A stretch of 64,000 nt of DNA from Flabesymbios commensalis (taxonomy: Eukaryota; Annelida; Polychaeta; Terebellida; Flabelligeridae): assembly GCA_964017125.1 (NCBI GenBank), contig OZ024908.1, positions 82,141,155-82,205,154 on the forward strand, in the 5' to 3' direction. The translations under genes and the position numbers were made by a program. The notes beneath the pieces are model-generated. The model was not told the origin of the DNA. It did no database searches and was given only the letters and a program-made list of their open reading frames with translations. Shown in pieces: positions 51,701 through 60,330 of this stretch. Numbering within the stretch: position 1 is the stretch's first letter; each line of letters starts with the position of its first letter.

Positions 51701-54344
51701 AACATGAGCGGTTTTCTGCTTGAATATGAGCTGCAAGTGACATAGAAGCAAATGAAATCACAAAAGGCAGAAAACTAATCGAGATTTAATGAAAGCAACC
51801 CCGTTTTAGTTTGATTTCACGGCTGTACTATTATACATAGAAACTTATTATTAAACACGTTAAATTATAAAATATTTGTCAATGAAATTTTTGGAAGAGA
51901 AGTATGGTATCACTAGAAAATATTCATGATCTTGCTTGTACAATTTCAATAAAACTGATTGAGAATTGACTGAGAAATCAGCGAAATTCCCCACGGTTAA
52001 CACTTATCCTGCTAAAGTCTTTTTTTTTAATTTTCAACCACTTGAGGTTGTGTCTCGCTACCGCGATCCACAACCTCAAGTGGTTGAAAATTACTCAATT
52101 TTTTTTAATTCGAGACCAAAAATTTACAAATCTTTATGTTAAAACATTTGTCTCCCAGTAACAGTGGTTTAATCAACCCGTTCAGGCCTGAATGTACTAT
52201 TGTCATCTTCATCCACTACAAGTCGTGAATTGCTGACGCAATTCTCGACTTGTAGTGGATGAAGATGATTTGATGCGATTTAAAAATATAAGAAAATTGC
52301 CATGTAAGGCCCTATTGGTAAACCAGTTTCATGGAAATCTCATTCTAAAACACTTGGTTGTAGAAAATTAAGTGTGTTTTCAGGGATGTAAAATGATGCT
52401 TTAATGCATCGTGGGAGCTTAACCCTTACAGCGCTGGGATCGACTTTAGTCGTCAGAAGCTGACGTCTGTAGGCGTCAGATTCTGACGACTAAAGTCGAT
52501 GCCCGCGCTGTAAGAATCAACATATGTCTAATGGCCGGAAACCCATAACATAGGTATTCAAATGAATCAGAAAGAGCTAAGTAAGACATTTATGATGATT
52601 TCAAATTGAACAAAACCCTTTGTTTGTGATGTTTTTTTACAAAATAATTCAGCGCTTCAAGAGTTAAAGGGTTAATCTGCTAATAAGACTATTGTCGTGA
52701 TTAACAGGCAAAGGGTTAATGTGAATCACGGTTTACTGCCATGCAAAGCCTTAAGCCACTATGTTTTTTCTCCGTTTTGATAAGCGCGCGCATTAGATTT
52801 AGGCCGCGCATTACCAAAGAAAAACATGTGTTTTTTTCTGCCCGGCGCGCGCATCAGATTGTTGCCGATTTCCGCGGAAATTAAGTCAATTTCGGAGATG
52901 AAAAAAAACAAAAAAGTTTATTTCGAGAAAATAAAAATATTATTCCAGCTTTGTTTTTTTTTTATTGTTTTTTTCGTCGCCCTCATACTTTTGGTTTTTT
53001 TTAGGTCAAAAGTTTTTTTAATTTCGTCGGCCTCATTAACATGATTAACTTTTCCAAAAATATGTTCAATGTGTTTTTTTTCCTAAATGTTTTTTTCCCG
53101 CCCTCCCATTAGATTTTGATTTTTTCCGGTCTAAAACAGAGAAATTAAACATAGTGGCCTTAGTGTAACAGTAAGAGTGCCAGTTACTGCCTTTTGGCTT
53201 TGCCTGGCAGTATAGAGGGCACTTACCGTGAGCCCGGAGTAGGACATGGTGTTAAAAACACCCGGGAAGATGATAAAATCAAATCCCGGTGCTCCAGAGT
53301 GCAGTCCTTCAAAGAATGGCTGATCATCCAGATATTTGTTGAACGTGTCGTACTTTAGACCCACTGAAATATAGACAGATAAAACACTTTTAGTTACGCG
53401 TCAAATTAAAAATGACTAGATTAACACAACACATGATAAGATTTTCAGATATTGGAAGATACGACGAACTGATTCTTGACATACGTTAAAATCAAATTTT
53501 TGTATCTCATCTTCTTTGTTTCTCACAAGGGTATACATGAATTCAATAAATATAGTAGCATTTATTGGTATTATTTAACCTTTTCACTACCATACATGAC
53601 GGAAATTTCCGTCGTCATTCGTCAATGAACGTAACCATAAAATGACACAAATTTTCGTCAAATATATACTACATTTATGTATTTTTCGTCATTTGAAGCT
53701 GGAAATTGCGTTAGCAATTCCAGCTTCAAAGGACGAAAAATAGAACTCCTACACCAGTATATCTGGATCCTGGCATGCACCCCGGCCTGGAAGTCAAAGG
53801 GTTAAAGATCTTATTTCAAGTATTATACATATATTTTTAAATGAAAACATAACATAGACAGCTTTAGTATTAATTTTATTTTACAATTAATTTATCATGC
53901 AAATAATTTCATTACTATAGTAAAGAAAAGTGTGATAAATTCGATGAATATTTCACAATTAGAGACCGCTAGCAATCAGAGTGTGTTATGTGACACTCAT
54001 ATAAGTGACATATCAACACACTCTGGCTGCTAGAGGGGTCGATCTATGGTATTTATTATGCGAGATCATTTTGTGGATTCCAAACAAAAGCTCATATTAT
54101 CTGATATTGAAATAGCACAGAAAGAATGATATTCGACTCTTCGCCGTCGGTTATCATGTTTATCAGGTTATAAGTTTATTGAATAAGGTCAACAAATACG
54201 CAAAAAAAGCTCTTATCTCCAGCACTTACTTTCATCGGATTCTAGTTTCTCCATTGAAGTCACCACCAACGAGATGACTATAATACCAAGGACTATTACA
54301 ATGGCGCCTACAATCCCCGAGACGATTTTACAGTCACAAGACAT
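42530..54344 (-). CDS. SPFH/band 7 domain membrane protein (7 coding exons, 306 residues)
   Basis: Exons 54230-54344, 53227-53363, 50996-51128, 45376-45515, 44950-45024, 43222-43343 and 42530-42728 join in phase without a stop. Residues 1-6 are short and cysteine-bearing (MSCDC), about 7-29 form one membrane helix (VGAIVIVLGIIVISLVV), 30-200 fit an SPFH domain (GLKYDTFNKY, IIFPGVFNT, EGVPIRLTISYQYRV, LRDVCSKF, QEDVRQRLLQRY, VTDLQVNDIG), and 201-306 are charged and helical (ERQMPRQITEAK, QMEATSILNAYQQEAK), as expected for oligomerising SPFH proteins. Known SPFH families (prohibitin, stomatin, flotillin) form rings or scaffolds on membranes. I cannot place this one in a named subfamily, so role and compartment stay open. 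Confidence 0.85.
42767..43015. mobile_element. Family B MITE (complete)
   Basis: TTAACCCTTGAAACGCTG start, full body, hairpin AATCTGACGTCTACAGACG, end CCACGCTGAAAGGGTTAA. Lies in an SPFH intron. Confidence 0.9.
43222..43343 (-). CDS. SPFH gene, exon 6
   Basis: 122 nt, phase 0 in, phase 2 out; acceptor ATTCACCAG, donor GTATGG. Encodes a charged helix, AERQMPRQITEAKTFLKEAE, then TQADITTDKAHSDSR. Confidence 0.82.
43366..43622. mobile_element. TTAA-type MITE with GCAATTC hairpin
   Basis: TTAACTCTTATAACGACC to AGATAAAGGGTTAA; hairpin 43426-43488, ATTGACTGCTGGTGTGAATT, tip GC-CATC-GC. Confidence 0.75.
44377..44463. mobile_element. Hairpin MITE, CGTC-end group
   Basis: ATATATCGTCCTTTTGGAC-like left arm and CTAAGGGGACGATATAT right arm, with GGGTGCACC inside and a C-tract. 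Confidence 0.8.
44490..44735. mobile_element. TTAA-type MITE with CATCCACTACAAG hairpin
   Basis: Hairpin 44502-44576 (TCTTCATCCACTACAAG, tip GC-TGTC-GC), body AAATGATGCTTTGGTGCATCG, shown in parts, ending GAAGTGTTAA. Second copy at 52179-52420. Confidence 0.8.
44950..45024 (-). CDS. SPFH gene, exon 5
   Basis: 25 codons, phase 0 at both ends; acceptor TCCTTCAG, donor GTACAT. Encodes VNDIGRPQAYEDGIRDKESA and REDIE at the end of the SPFH domain. Confidence 0.8.
45376..45515 (-). CDS. SPFH gene, exon 4
   Basis: Phase 1 in, phase 0 out; acceptor TTTAACAG, donor GTGAGG. Encodes KAALRDVCSKFNTSQFQSER and EDVRQRLLQRYEEIHCDVTD, the typical SPFH helix and last strand. Confidence 0.87.
45551..45796. 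mobile_element. Family A MITE (complete)
   Basis: TTTAACCCTTTAACCGCCGG start; hairpin 45705-45762 with CGCGTCAGCGAG tip; end CGGCGGTTAAAGGGGTTAA. Confidence 0.9.
47585..47760 (+). mobile_element. tRNA-derived SINE (5' part)
   Basis: GGCAGCGCATCGATAGAATA, CCCGGGTTTGAACCG (B box), CAGAGAAATATTCCC, CTCTCAATGTGACTAGG. It lies inside the 4.25-kb transposon. Confidence 0.65.
48850..48880. mobile_element. Family A hairpin half
   Basis: TTTTCAACCACTTGATGTTG and TGTCTCGCGGGC only. Confidence 0.55.
50383..50545. mobile_element. Family B MITE (partial)
   Basis: GAAGTCATCATAAATGTCTT body, AGTGCGGGGATCGTCTATAA hairpin half. Confidence 0.75.
50925..50989. mobile_element. Family G MITE next to an exon donor
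   Basis: AAGGCAGTAACTGCTTACGT and AGTAAGCAGTTACCGC; directly beside the SPFH exon 3 donor (50990-50995). Confidence 0.75.
50996..51128 (-). CDS. SPFH gene, exon 3
   Basis: Phase 0 in, phase 1 out; acceptor TTGAACAG, donor GTTAGT. Encodes EGVPIRLTISYQYRVRAKEL and MQFKDHYGYRRILEST, the core SPFH beta strand and following helix. A palindromic MITE starts within about 10 bp of the donor. Confidence 0.87.
51167..51418. mobile_element. Family B MITE (complete)
   Basis: AACCCTTTCAGCGAAGGGG start, TTAGAATCTGACGTCTGTAG hairpin, end CAGCGTTTTAAGGGTTAA. Confidence 0.88.
52179..52420. mobile_element. TTAA-type MITE with CATCCACTACAAG hairpin (second copy)
   Basis: Hairpin 52203-52268, tip GC-TGAC-GC in GAATTGCTGACGCAATTC; body TGTAAAATGATGCTTTAATG. 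Confidence 0.82.
52419..52676. mobile_element. Family B MITE (complete)
   Basis: TTAACCCTTACAGCGCTGGG start, hairpin TAGTCGTCAGAAGCTGACG, end CAGCGCTTCAAGAGTTAA. Confidence 0.88.
52757..53155. mobile_element. Element with CCACTATGTTT ends, T-rich interior
   Basis: CCACTATGTTTTTTCTCCG and AGAGAAATTAAACATAGTGG, with CCTTA outside each end. The interior is mostly T-runs and GCGCGCATTAGATT-type units. Confidence 0.6.
53160..53216. mobile_element. Family G MITE fragment next to an exon donor
   Basis: GCCAGTTACTGCCTTTTGGC and TTTGCCTGGCAG, about 5 bp from the SPFH exon 2 donor. Confidence 0.7.
53227..53363 (-). CDS. SPFH gene, exon 2
   Basis: Phase 1 in, phase 0 out; acceptor ATATTTCAG, donor GTAAGT. 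Encodes GLKYDTFNKYLDDQPFFEGL and GFDFIIFPGVFNTMSYSGLT, the first strands of the SPFH domain. Confidence 0.87.
53575..53805. mobile_element. TTAA-type MITE with GGAAATTGC hairpin
   Basis: TTAACCTTTTCACTACCAT to GAAGTCAAAGGGTTAA; hairpin 53681-53741, CGTCATTTGAAGCTGG, tip GC-GTTA-GC; also CGGAAATTTCCG near 53607. Confidence 0.85.
53961..54039. repeat. Hairpin around CAGAGTGTGTTATGTGACAC
   Basis: CTAGCAATCAGAGTGTGTTA pairs with AACACACTCTGGCTGCTAG. It lies about 190 bp from the SPFH start exon's donor. Confidence 0.85.
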
Positions 54345-54390
54345 CGTGGATGAGATTGCTGAATAACCCCGGCAAGTTATCTAGAGTGAG
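54230..54390 (-). CDS. SPFH gene, start exon (untranslated 54345-54390)
   Basis: Acceptor TTTTTTCAG precedes 54390, so transcription starts upstream. ATG at 54344 opens MSCDCKIVSGIVGAIVIVLG, with the membrane helix, and ends EKLESDE plus one base before GTAAGT (54224-54229). Confidence 0.85.
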
Positions 54391-54439
54391 CTGAAAAAAG
54401 AAATAATTATATAAATAAAAAGTGTATGTATACAAATGT

Positions 54440-54655
54440 ATTACGCAAAAACAAATAGCAGTAACTACACGCTTAAAAAGCATATGTTACCGCTCTCTGC
54501 TGTTGCAGCGCAGTTCTTTAACAGCAGTGCAAAAATAGCCGAGCAAACAACAGACATCGAGCCAAGGTTCGGTTAATGTTGCTCCACCGTCTTCAACGAT
54601 TCCCCAGCGTTGTAGACGGTGGACCAAGATTAACCTAATATTCATGATATTGGTG
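54440..54655. mobile_element. Family G remnant followed by family Q MITE
   Basis: AATAGCAGTAACTACACGC and TGTTACCGCTCTCTGC (54450-54520); then GAGCAAACAACAGACATCG, AATGTTGCTCCACCGTC and GGTGGACCAAGATTAACC (54540-54640). Confidence 0.65.
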
Positions 54656-55167
54656 TAAGGTCTTCTATTTACTAGGATTGTTTGTTTTGTTTGAAAAGGG
54701 AGCAGTCACTGATGACACATTTACAAAAAGAGATTTTACGAAAATGAGATATGATCAGCTTTATCAGGGATTGACTTGATAGGTGCTCGCAGACTGTTAA
54801 CACAATTTTGAAAATTAAACAAACTTCGTTGTGTAGCATGAAGGAAATTATATTAGTGAATTTTCGCAGTTTTAGGAAAATCCAGAATCGCTGCAGAAAT
54901 ATATGAAAGCAAGATCGAGAACGCACTTTTAAGCAACTTGCCAACGTGTAGTAGAAACGAATTTCTTTTATATAACAGTATAAGTACACGTGTGCATATT
55001 ATACTTATCAGTGGGTTATCATGGTTATGTTTACTGATCATTCTAGATAAGTATGTGTTATTATTTAAATGATAAGTGGAGTGCTATTACAAGTGCAGTA
55101 AACATGGCAAAATGATTATATATCAGCAGGGAAATAGATCTAGTCACTCATTCACTTAATCATTCTT

Positions 55168-55613
55168 TTCATTCATTCATTCATTCATTCATTCATTCAT
55201 TCATTCATTCATTCATTCATTCATTCATTCATTCATTCATTTATTTATTCGTTGATTCGTTGATTCATTCATTCATTCATTCATTCATTCATTCATTCAT
55301 TCATTCATTCATTCATTCATTCAATCATTCATTCATTCATTCATTCGTTCATTCGTTGATTCATTCATTCATTCATTCATTCATTCATTCATTCATTCAT
55401 TCATTCATTCATTCATTCATTCATTCAATCATTCATTCATTCATTCATTCGTTCATTCGTTGATTCATTCATTCATTCATTCATTCATTCATTCATTCAT
55501 TCATTCATTCATTCATTCATTCATTCATTCATTCATTCATTCATTCATTCATTCATTCATTCATTCATTCATTCATTCATTCATTCATTGATTCATTCAT
55601 TAATCCATTGAAT
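55168..55613. repeat. (ATTC)n microsatellite, about 445 bp
   Basis: CATT units with sparse CGTT/GATT variants at 55250, 55345 and 55450; the two inner variants repeat at a spacing of about 110 bp, which suggests segmental expansion. Confidence 0.97.
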
Positions 55614-55664
55614 AACCTGGTGAGAGGAATAGCCTACAACATATGCAATGATACACATTATACA

Positions 55665-55855
55665 GGATTCAATTTGTGGTCTGAGGCCGATCACATACCT
55701 CTCAGTCACTGAGGCTCCCCATAATATTGCATTTTACGTGTGGGCGGGGGAAAACATGTTGTTTCTTAAACCTAGACAGCAGAGCAGTGGATAAACCGTC
55801 AAGCTCCGGCGGGCCAGGCAGACAGCTTGAACCGGTACACCGAGGCGTAGGCTAC
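55665..55855 (-). mobile_element. Dimeric tRNA SINE, internal fragment
   Basis: GTCTGAGGCCGATCACATAC, GAGGCTCCCCATAATATTG, AAGCTCCGGCGGGCCAGGCA match the second monomer, linker and first monomer. Confidence 0.7.
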
Positions 55856-56329
55856 TGGATCCACTATTATCTGATTATGGTCTGATCCAGATCTCGTGGA
55901 TGAGGTCGGTATATTATGGATGATTATTATATTATCATGATTATGTACCGCGAACATAATAGTAATAATTACCATGAGTACACACCATGTGTGATTAGGG
56001 GGCCACCATGCAATCTCTAGGGCATGTAGGGGGGGGGGGAGGGGGAGTAGTATTTTTGCAATAACTATTTTGAGAATAAATAAGAAAATAATTGTCTGAA
56101 GTACATGTTGTAAATAAATATTAAATGTCCTTAATTTTTTTTTAAATCATTAAATATCGATTTTAACGCCCACGTCAATAATAAGCCTAGTTTGCGATCA
56201 AACTTTGTTGACAGATAAAAAAAAACATAAGAGTATGAAAAAAAAAATTGCTTTAAGAAGTGTGTGAAATAAATAAAAATTGCAGGCTTGGAGTGAAATA
56301 AATAATTTGTCTACTTCAACTCCAGCCAG

Positions 56330-56345
56330 CCCCCCCCCCCCCCCT
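56330..56345. repeat. Poly-C tract
   Basis: About 16 C in a row; G-tracts also at 34108-34130 (C strand), 44770 and 56030. Confidence 0.9.
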
Positions 56346-56414
56346 CCTCCCACCTAGAAATTGAATGCAGGCCCCCTTATACATGTATTTTATACTACGA
56401 TAGACCTCAGGCTT

Positions 56415-56535
56415 CTCATCCCAGCAGATGAGATAAAGAGGCATTGCCCCAATGTTACGCCATTGTTGGGCCACCGTCTTCGACACATACCCTACACTGA
56501 CGCAACATTGCGTAAATGCCTGGATTTGCTGGGAT
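56415..56535. mobile_element. Family Q MITE
   Basis: CCCAGCAGATGAG start, GTTGGGCCACCGTCTTCG centre, AATGCCTGGATTTGCTGGG end. Confidence 0.8.
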
Positions 56536-56714
56536 AGCACCGTTTGGACCTAGTTTATCTTCACTGCCCAATAATGTTACTAAGCCTTCCTATTCGATTT
56601 TAGCTCATCACGACAAATATAGTTGTTAGATATTCATGTCAATACCATAGATCTAGAGAAAACATCTTATTTACCACTGTTTACAAGCTACATGAAAATA
56701 AGCTACCCAAAATA

Positions 56715-56925
56715 CACGCAACATTAACCCTATGCTGGGCCAGCGCTGAAGACGGTGGATCAACATTGAGCCAACATGGGGTTAATGTTATGGGTAAGGG
56801 TTACGATTCTGCCTTCCGTTCGGAATGATGTTATTTACGGCAAACAAGACGCGCTTACTAAGTGGTGTTTTAATGTTGCGTCAACGTCTAAGACATTGAC
56901 CCGACATACATTATTTTGTGTTTAC
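56715..56925. mobile_element. Two family Q copies in a row
   Basis: GCTGGGCCAGCGCTGAAGAC with CAACATTGAGCCAACATG (56735-56785); AATGTTGCGTCAACGTC at 56872 and following. Confidence 0.65.
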
Positions 56926-57020
56926 TTCGCCGTCAGTAGCCGACTGCGTACGATCAGAGATGATAGATTATGGTGTAATAAGGTAGTGTGAAAATCAAAT
57001 ATTATTTATAAGAGACTCAC

Positions 57021-57110
57021 CAATATAGCCACCCGATCTGGAGTGTGCGTTTATCAGTGTTTATAGCAATCAGCTGACAGCGCAGAATGACGGCTTGTAT
57101 GACGCTGTGA
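57021..57110 (-). other. Possible 5' untranslated exon of the SPFH gene
   Basis: The start exon of the SPFH gene is preceded by an acceptor. The best upstream donor I see is GTGAGT at 57015-57020, following a GC-richer stretch (57060-57350) that could hold the transcription start. The upper boundary is a guess. Confidence 0.3.
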
Positions 57111-57354
57111 GCGCGGATCTCGGCGTACACACGTCACGGCCAATTTGTTCTTATCCCATCCGTCCGCCTGTGTCCATACACGTCGCACGTACGTGTGTGT
57201 ATACAGATGTACGTGTGTGTATGTTGACGTTCTGGAACTCAGGGGACAATACAGAACACGTGAAATAAAGGCAGCACACGTTGAGTGGTGTGTAGAGTGA
57301 ATCTCCCAGGTCAACCTAGGAAGGTCACCACATTGCCGTGCAAAGACAAGACCT

Positions 57355-57410
57355 ATTAACTGTCACTTAGACTGTAAGCAGCTACCGCCTTTTGGTGTTG
57401 CACATTGTCC
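57355..57410. mobile_element. Family G fragment
   Basis: CTGTAAGCAGCTACCGCC and TTTTGGTGTTGCAC. Confidence 0.55.
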
Positions 57411-58254
57411 ATGGCAGGGGGCCAGAGTCAATAAAGCCATGCGGAGACGCAGTGGAAAATACACTTCATAACGTATTTAGTCACAATTTAGTAGAGACGA
57501 CACAGCAATAATAAAGGAGTGGTTCTACACCAACCAGGTAAATATACAGTCATAATATGAGATTGCACTGTCAGCTAAATGTAGATATTCTTCCGTGACG
57601 TCCACGGGTGACTAATGGGTGCGTACCGCTATTGATTTTTCCCGCTGAGGATGGCTCTGTAGCATTCAGAAGGACTTGTTCTACGTGCGTGCATCCTGTA
57701 TAACTGTCCTTCCCATACCGCTATATCCTGATTTGAATTTGTGCATTATCGCCGGGATCTGTTGTTTAGAGTCCGTGTGTGTCGAGGATAGAACTTCCTT
57801 GACAGTATATCCTGGATCGTAAATACTGAATCAGGCCCCTCGATATCACTGTCCGTTGGAGGCCTTGTACGAACCATACAGTGACACACGCTTTGGTTTC
57901 TCGAGTCGTGCCTTGCCCTGTCAGTTTAAGTAAAAACTGACGGGTCAACTATTCTGCTATTAGGCCTACAATAAGGTAAGCAAGTAAGGTGCAGGTTACC
58001 ATGGTTACGGTAATTTTTATTCCGCACAAGGCGAGAATTACGTGTGTGAAATAAAAATCGTAACTATGAAGTAAACAGCTCTGTAGCTGGTTAGTCTTAT
58101 AGACTACATGTATATGTTTTAAATTGTAATTGGTTATTAGACAGTGTTCTATTGTGTGATGTCAACGTTTAAGCGATGTTTACATAAAATAGGCTAATGA
58201 CAGTACATCATCCCAAAAAGGACAACACATTATTTTGTATAACACCTGTAGCCT
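57411..58254. other. Intergenic, no gene seen
   Basis: Small inverted pair CATGGTTACGGTAATTTTTAT and its diverged complement near 58000-58070 (TTACGGTAATTTTTATTCCG / GAAATAAAAATCGTAAC); otherwise unique. Confidence 0.4.
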
Positions 58255-58340
58255 ACTATGCTGGACCAGCGGCGAGTACGGTGGGCCGTCGTTGTATAAA
58301 TGCTATAGGGGCCTACAAATGGTTTGGGTTTGCTGGGATG
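58255..58340. mobile_element. Family Q MITE (diverged)
   Basis: ATGCTGGACCAGCGGCGAG, GGTGGGCCGTCGTTG, GGTTTGGGTTTGCTGGG. Confidence 0.65.
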
Positions 58341-58436
58341 CGTGCTATTATCATGATTATGACACATATCATGTATATAGACAGCTAGCTAGGTGTAGGC
58401 CCTATAAGGCCAATGGGTATAGCTAGGTAAGCCTAT

Positions 58437-58520
58437 ATATCGTCGCCTCAGAGCTAAATGATCCTATCTGCCACTCTGACGAGTGTCAGATAGGATCATT
58501 TAGCTCCGAGGCGACGATGT
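58437..58520. mobile_element. Hairpin MITE, CGTC-end group
   Basis: ATATATCGTCGCCTCAGAGC pairs with GCTCCGAGGCGACGAT around CCACTCTGACGAGTG. Confidence 0.88.
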
Positions 58521-58974
58521 ACCCTATATACATGACATATATATTATGGCCTATCTAATTAGGCTTACCTATTCTCGTACAGTTACGATATCGTATTTGT
58601 AGGAGAATACGAACCCAGACACTATATAATTGGAAAACTTGGGCAAAATCAACAAACAATACAATTATTGCATTGACCGCAAGTAATAAATAGGCTACTG
58701 TGATCATGGTGATAGTGTAGATACACTGATGTAGGCTTCACATGCAAAATATCAGAAATAGAAACTGCTGCTTGTCTTTGCACGTTGAATGATATAGGTC
58801 TCATATTTTAGTTAGTTAAGTTGTGTTGTTAAATATTGTTAAATGCAACAGCAATCATAACACTTTTCAGTTTGTGTATCCAGGCTTGACACAACTTTTG
58901 AGCCGACCAACAAGCGCCGAGCTTCGCCGATTGTCATGATCCCCCCCGTGGAAAAGACCATATGTTCGAAATTA

Positions 58975-59160
58975 ACCCTTTCATCGCGACAACCATCTCA
59001 GATTCTGACGTCTACAGTCGATCTTCGTACTGAAAGAGTAAACAGTGATGATAGACCCATAACAGATGTATTCAATCGAATCCGAAAGAGCTAACTGATA
59101 CATTTATGGTGATTTCAAATTAAATTGTTATATCCAAATATTTCAGCGCTTTAAGGGTTG
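58975..59160. mobile_element. Family B MITE
   Basis: TTAACCCTTTCATCGCGAC start, AGATTCTGACGTCTACAGTC, end TTTCAGCGCTTTAAGGGTT. Confidence 0.82.
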
Positions 59161-59225
59161 CCCACGAGGTGGTTACCCGATTCCGGCTTAATGCTGGGCC
59201 AGCGCCACAGACACAAACAAGGAGG
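59160..59225. mobile_element. Family Q fragment
   Basis: TTAATGCTGGGCCAGCGCC abutting the family B copy. Confidence 0.5.
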
Positions 59226-59493
59226 GATGTATTATAGAGCATATATTATATCAACCATGTCCATAGCCTTGTACACCTGTCAGATGACCGAATTGCGTGC
59301 TCCGTTGTATCGCGAATACCAAAACACAAAATATCGCTCTGAAAAATCAGCTGAATCACTGCGTTACGTGATATGTCTCAACGTGGACGCAAGTGATGCC
59401 GTCCTCTGGTACATAAAGGGTTAGACACTAAACACGGCAGTACATGCTTAACCCCTCAAGCTCCATCGTCGCATTTATGAACTGCATAACATT

Positions 59494-59772
59494 TTAACCC
59501 TTAGAGCACTGAGCTATTCAATAGAAATTTTCAGTAAATTGAATTTGTGTCTCGCTACCGCGATCTTAGATCGCACACATTTTCAGTCACTTGAAGTTGT
59601 AGATTCTACAACTTCAAGTGACTGAAAATGTGTGTGATTTGCGACATTTAAGACCCAACATATATCAGTGTTTCAAGATTTAGAGCATTTTTTACTTTTA
59701 ACGACTGGTTATACAGGTGCTTATAAAACACAATATATCTACTCTAGTCGACATCAGTGGTCCAAGGGTTAA
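59494..59772. mobile_element. Family A MITE (complete, with inner inverted duplication)
   Basis: TTAACCCTTAGAGCACTGAG to CAGTGGTCCAAGGGTTAA; it has a damaged first hairpin and a perfect second one, CAGTCACTTGAAGTTGTAG and its complement (59583-59630). Confidence 0.85.
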
Positions 59773-59951
59773 AATATAATTAATTTAAATTTACGAAATA
59801 AATATTTATTATCATGATTATAATTCATCATTACACAATGAGACCATTCTGCACTTTTTTTTGAGATATATGTTATACTTTGGTATTCATAAATCATCAA
59901 ATTTTATCCAAACCTCGTGTAAGAAAATAAGATGGTAGGATGTAAAGGGTT

Positions 59952-60137
59952 TAACCCTTACAACGCTGAAATATTTTTGTGTGAACCATGGACACCAAAG
60001 GGTTTTTACCGCTTCATTTGAATACCTATGTTGTGGGTCTACGGTCAATGTAATTTTTTAATTTTTTTCAGTGCAAGGATCGACTGTAGACGTCAGATTC
60101 TGACGTCTACAGTCGATCCTAGCACTGAAAGGGTTGA
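59952..60137. mobile_element. Family B MITE (shortened)
   Basis: TTAACCCTTACAACGCTG start, perfect hairpin GACTGTAGACGTCAGATTC, end AGCACTGAAAGGGTTGAA. Confidence 0.88.
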
Positions 60138-60159
60138 AGAAGAAGTCTAGACAACATGA

Positions 60160-60330
60160 AATGAAATTTAGGTGAATGGGGTTTAGGCCACTTTGTGCAC
60201 ATATAGGCTAAACTGGGCCAGGAGAACCTCTTTAGGATGATGAGATGAATGAGGTGACATTGACTTCAGACACAGAATTCGAAATTCGAGCCCGGGTCGT
60301 CTGAGGACAAGCACCCTACCTCTCAGACAA
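60160..60330 (-). mobile_element. Dimeric tRNA SINE, second monomer and tail
   Basis: GGCCACTTTGTGCACATATA tail, TTCAGACACAGAATTCG, GAAATTCGAGCCCGGGTCG. It ends where the minisatellite begins. Confidence 0.8.

Larger units (their letters stand above)
51998..52719. mobile_element. Family A MITE holding two other MITEs
   Basis: 51998-52178 has the CTGCTAAAGTC start and hairpin 52030-52092 (CAACCACTTGAGGTTGTG, tip TACC); the end (CTGCTAATAAGACTATTGTC and CAAAGGGTTAAT) returns at 52676-52719. Confidence 0.8.

Noticed and set aside
55260-55463. ORF of HSFI repeats
   Set aside because: Pure ATTC microsatellite.
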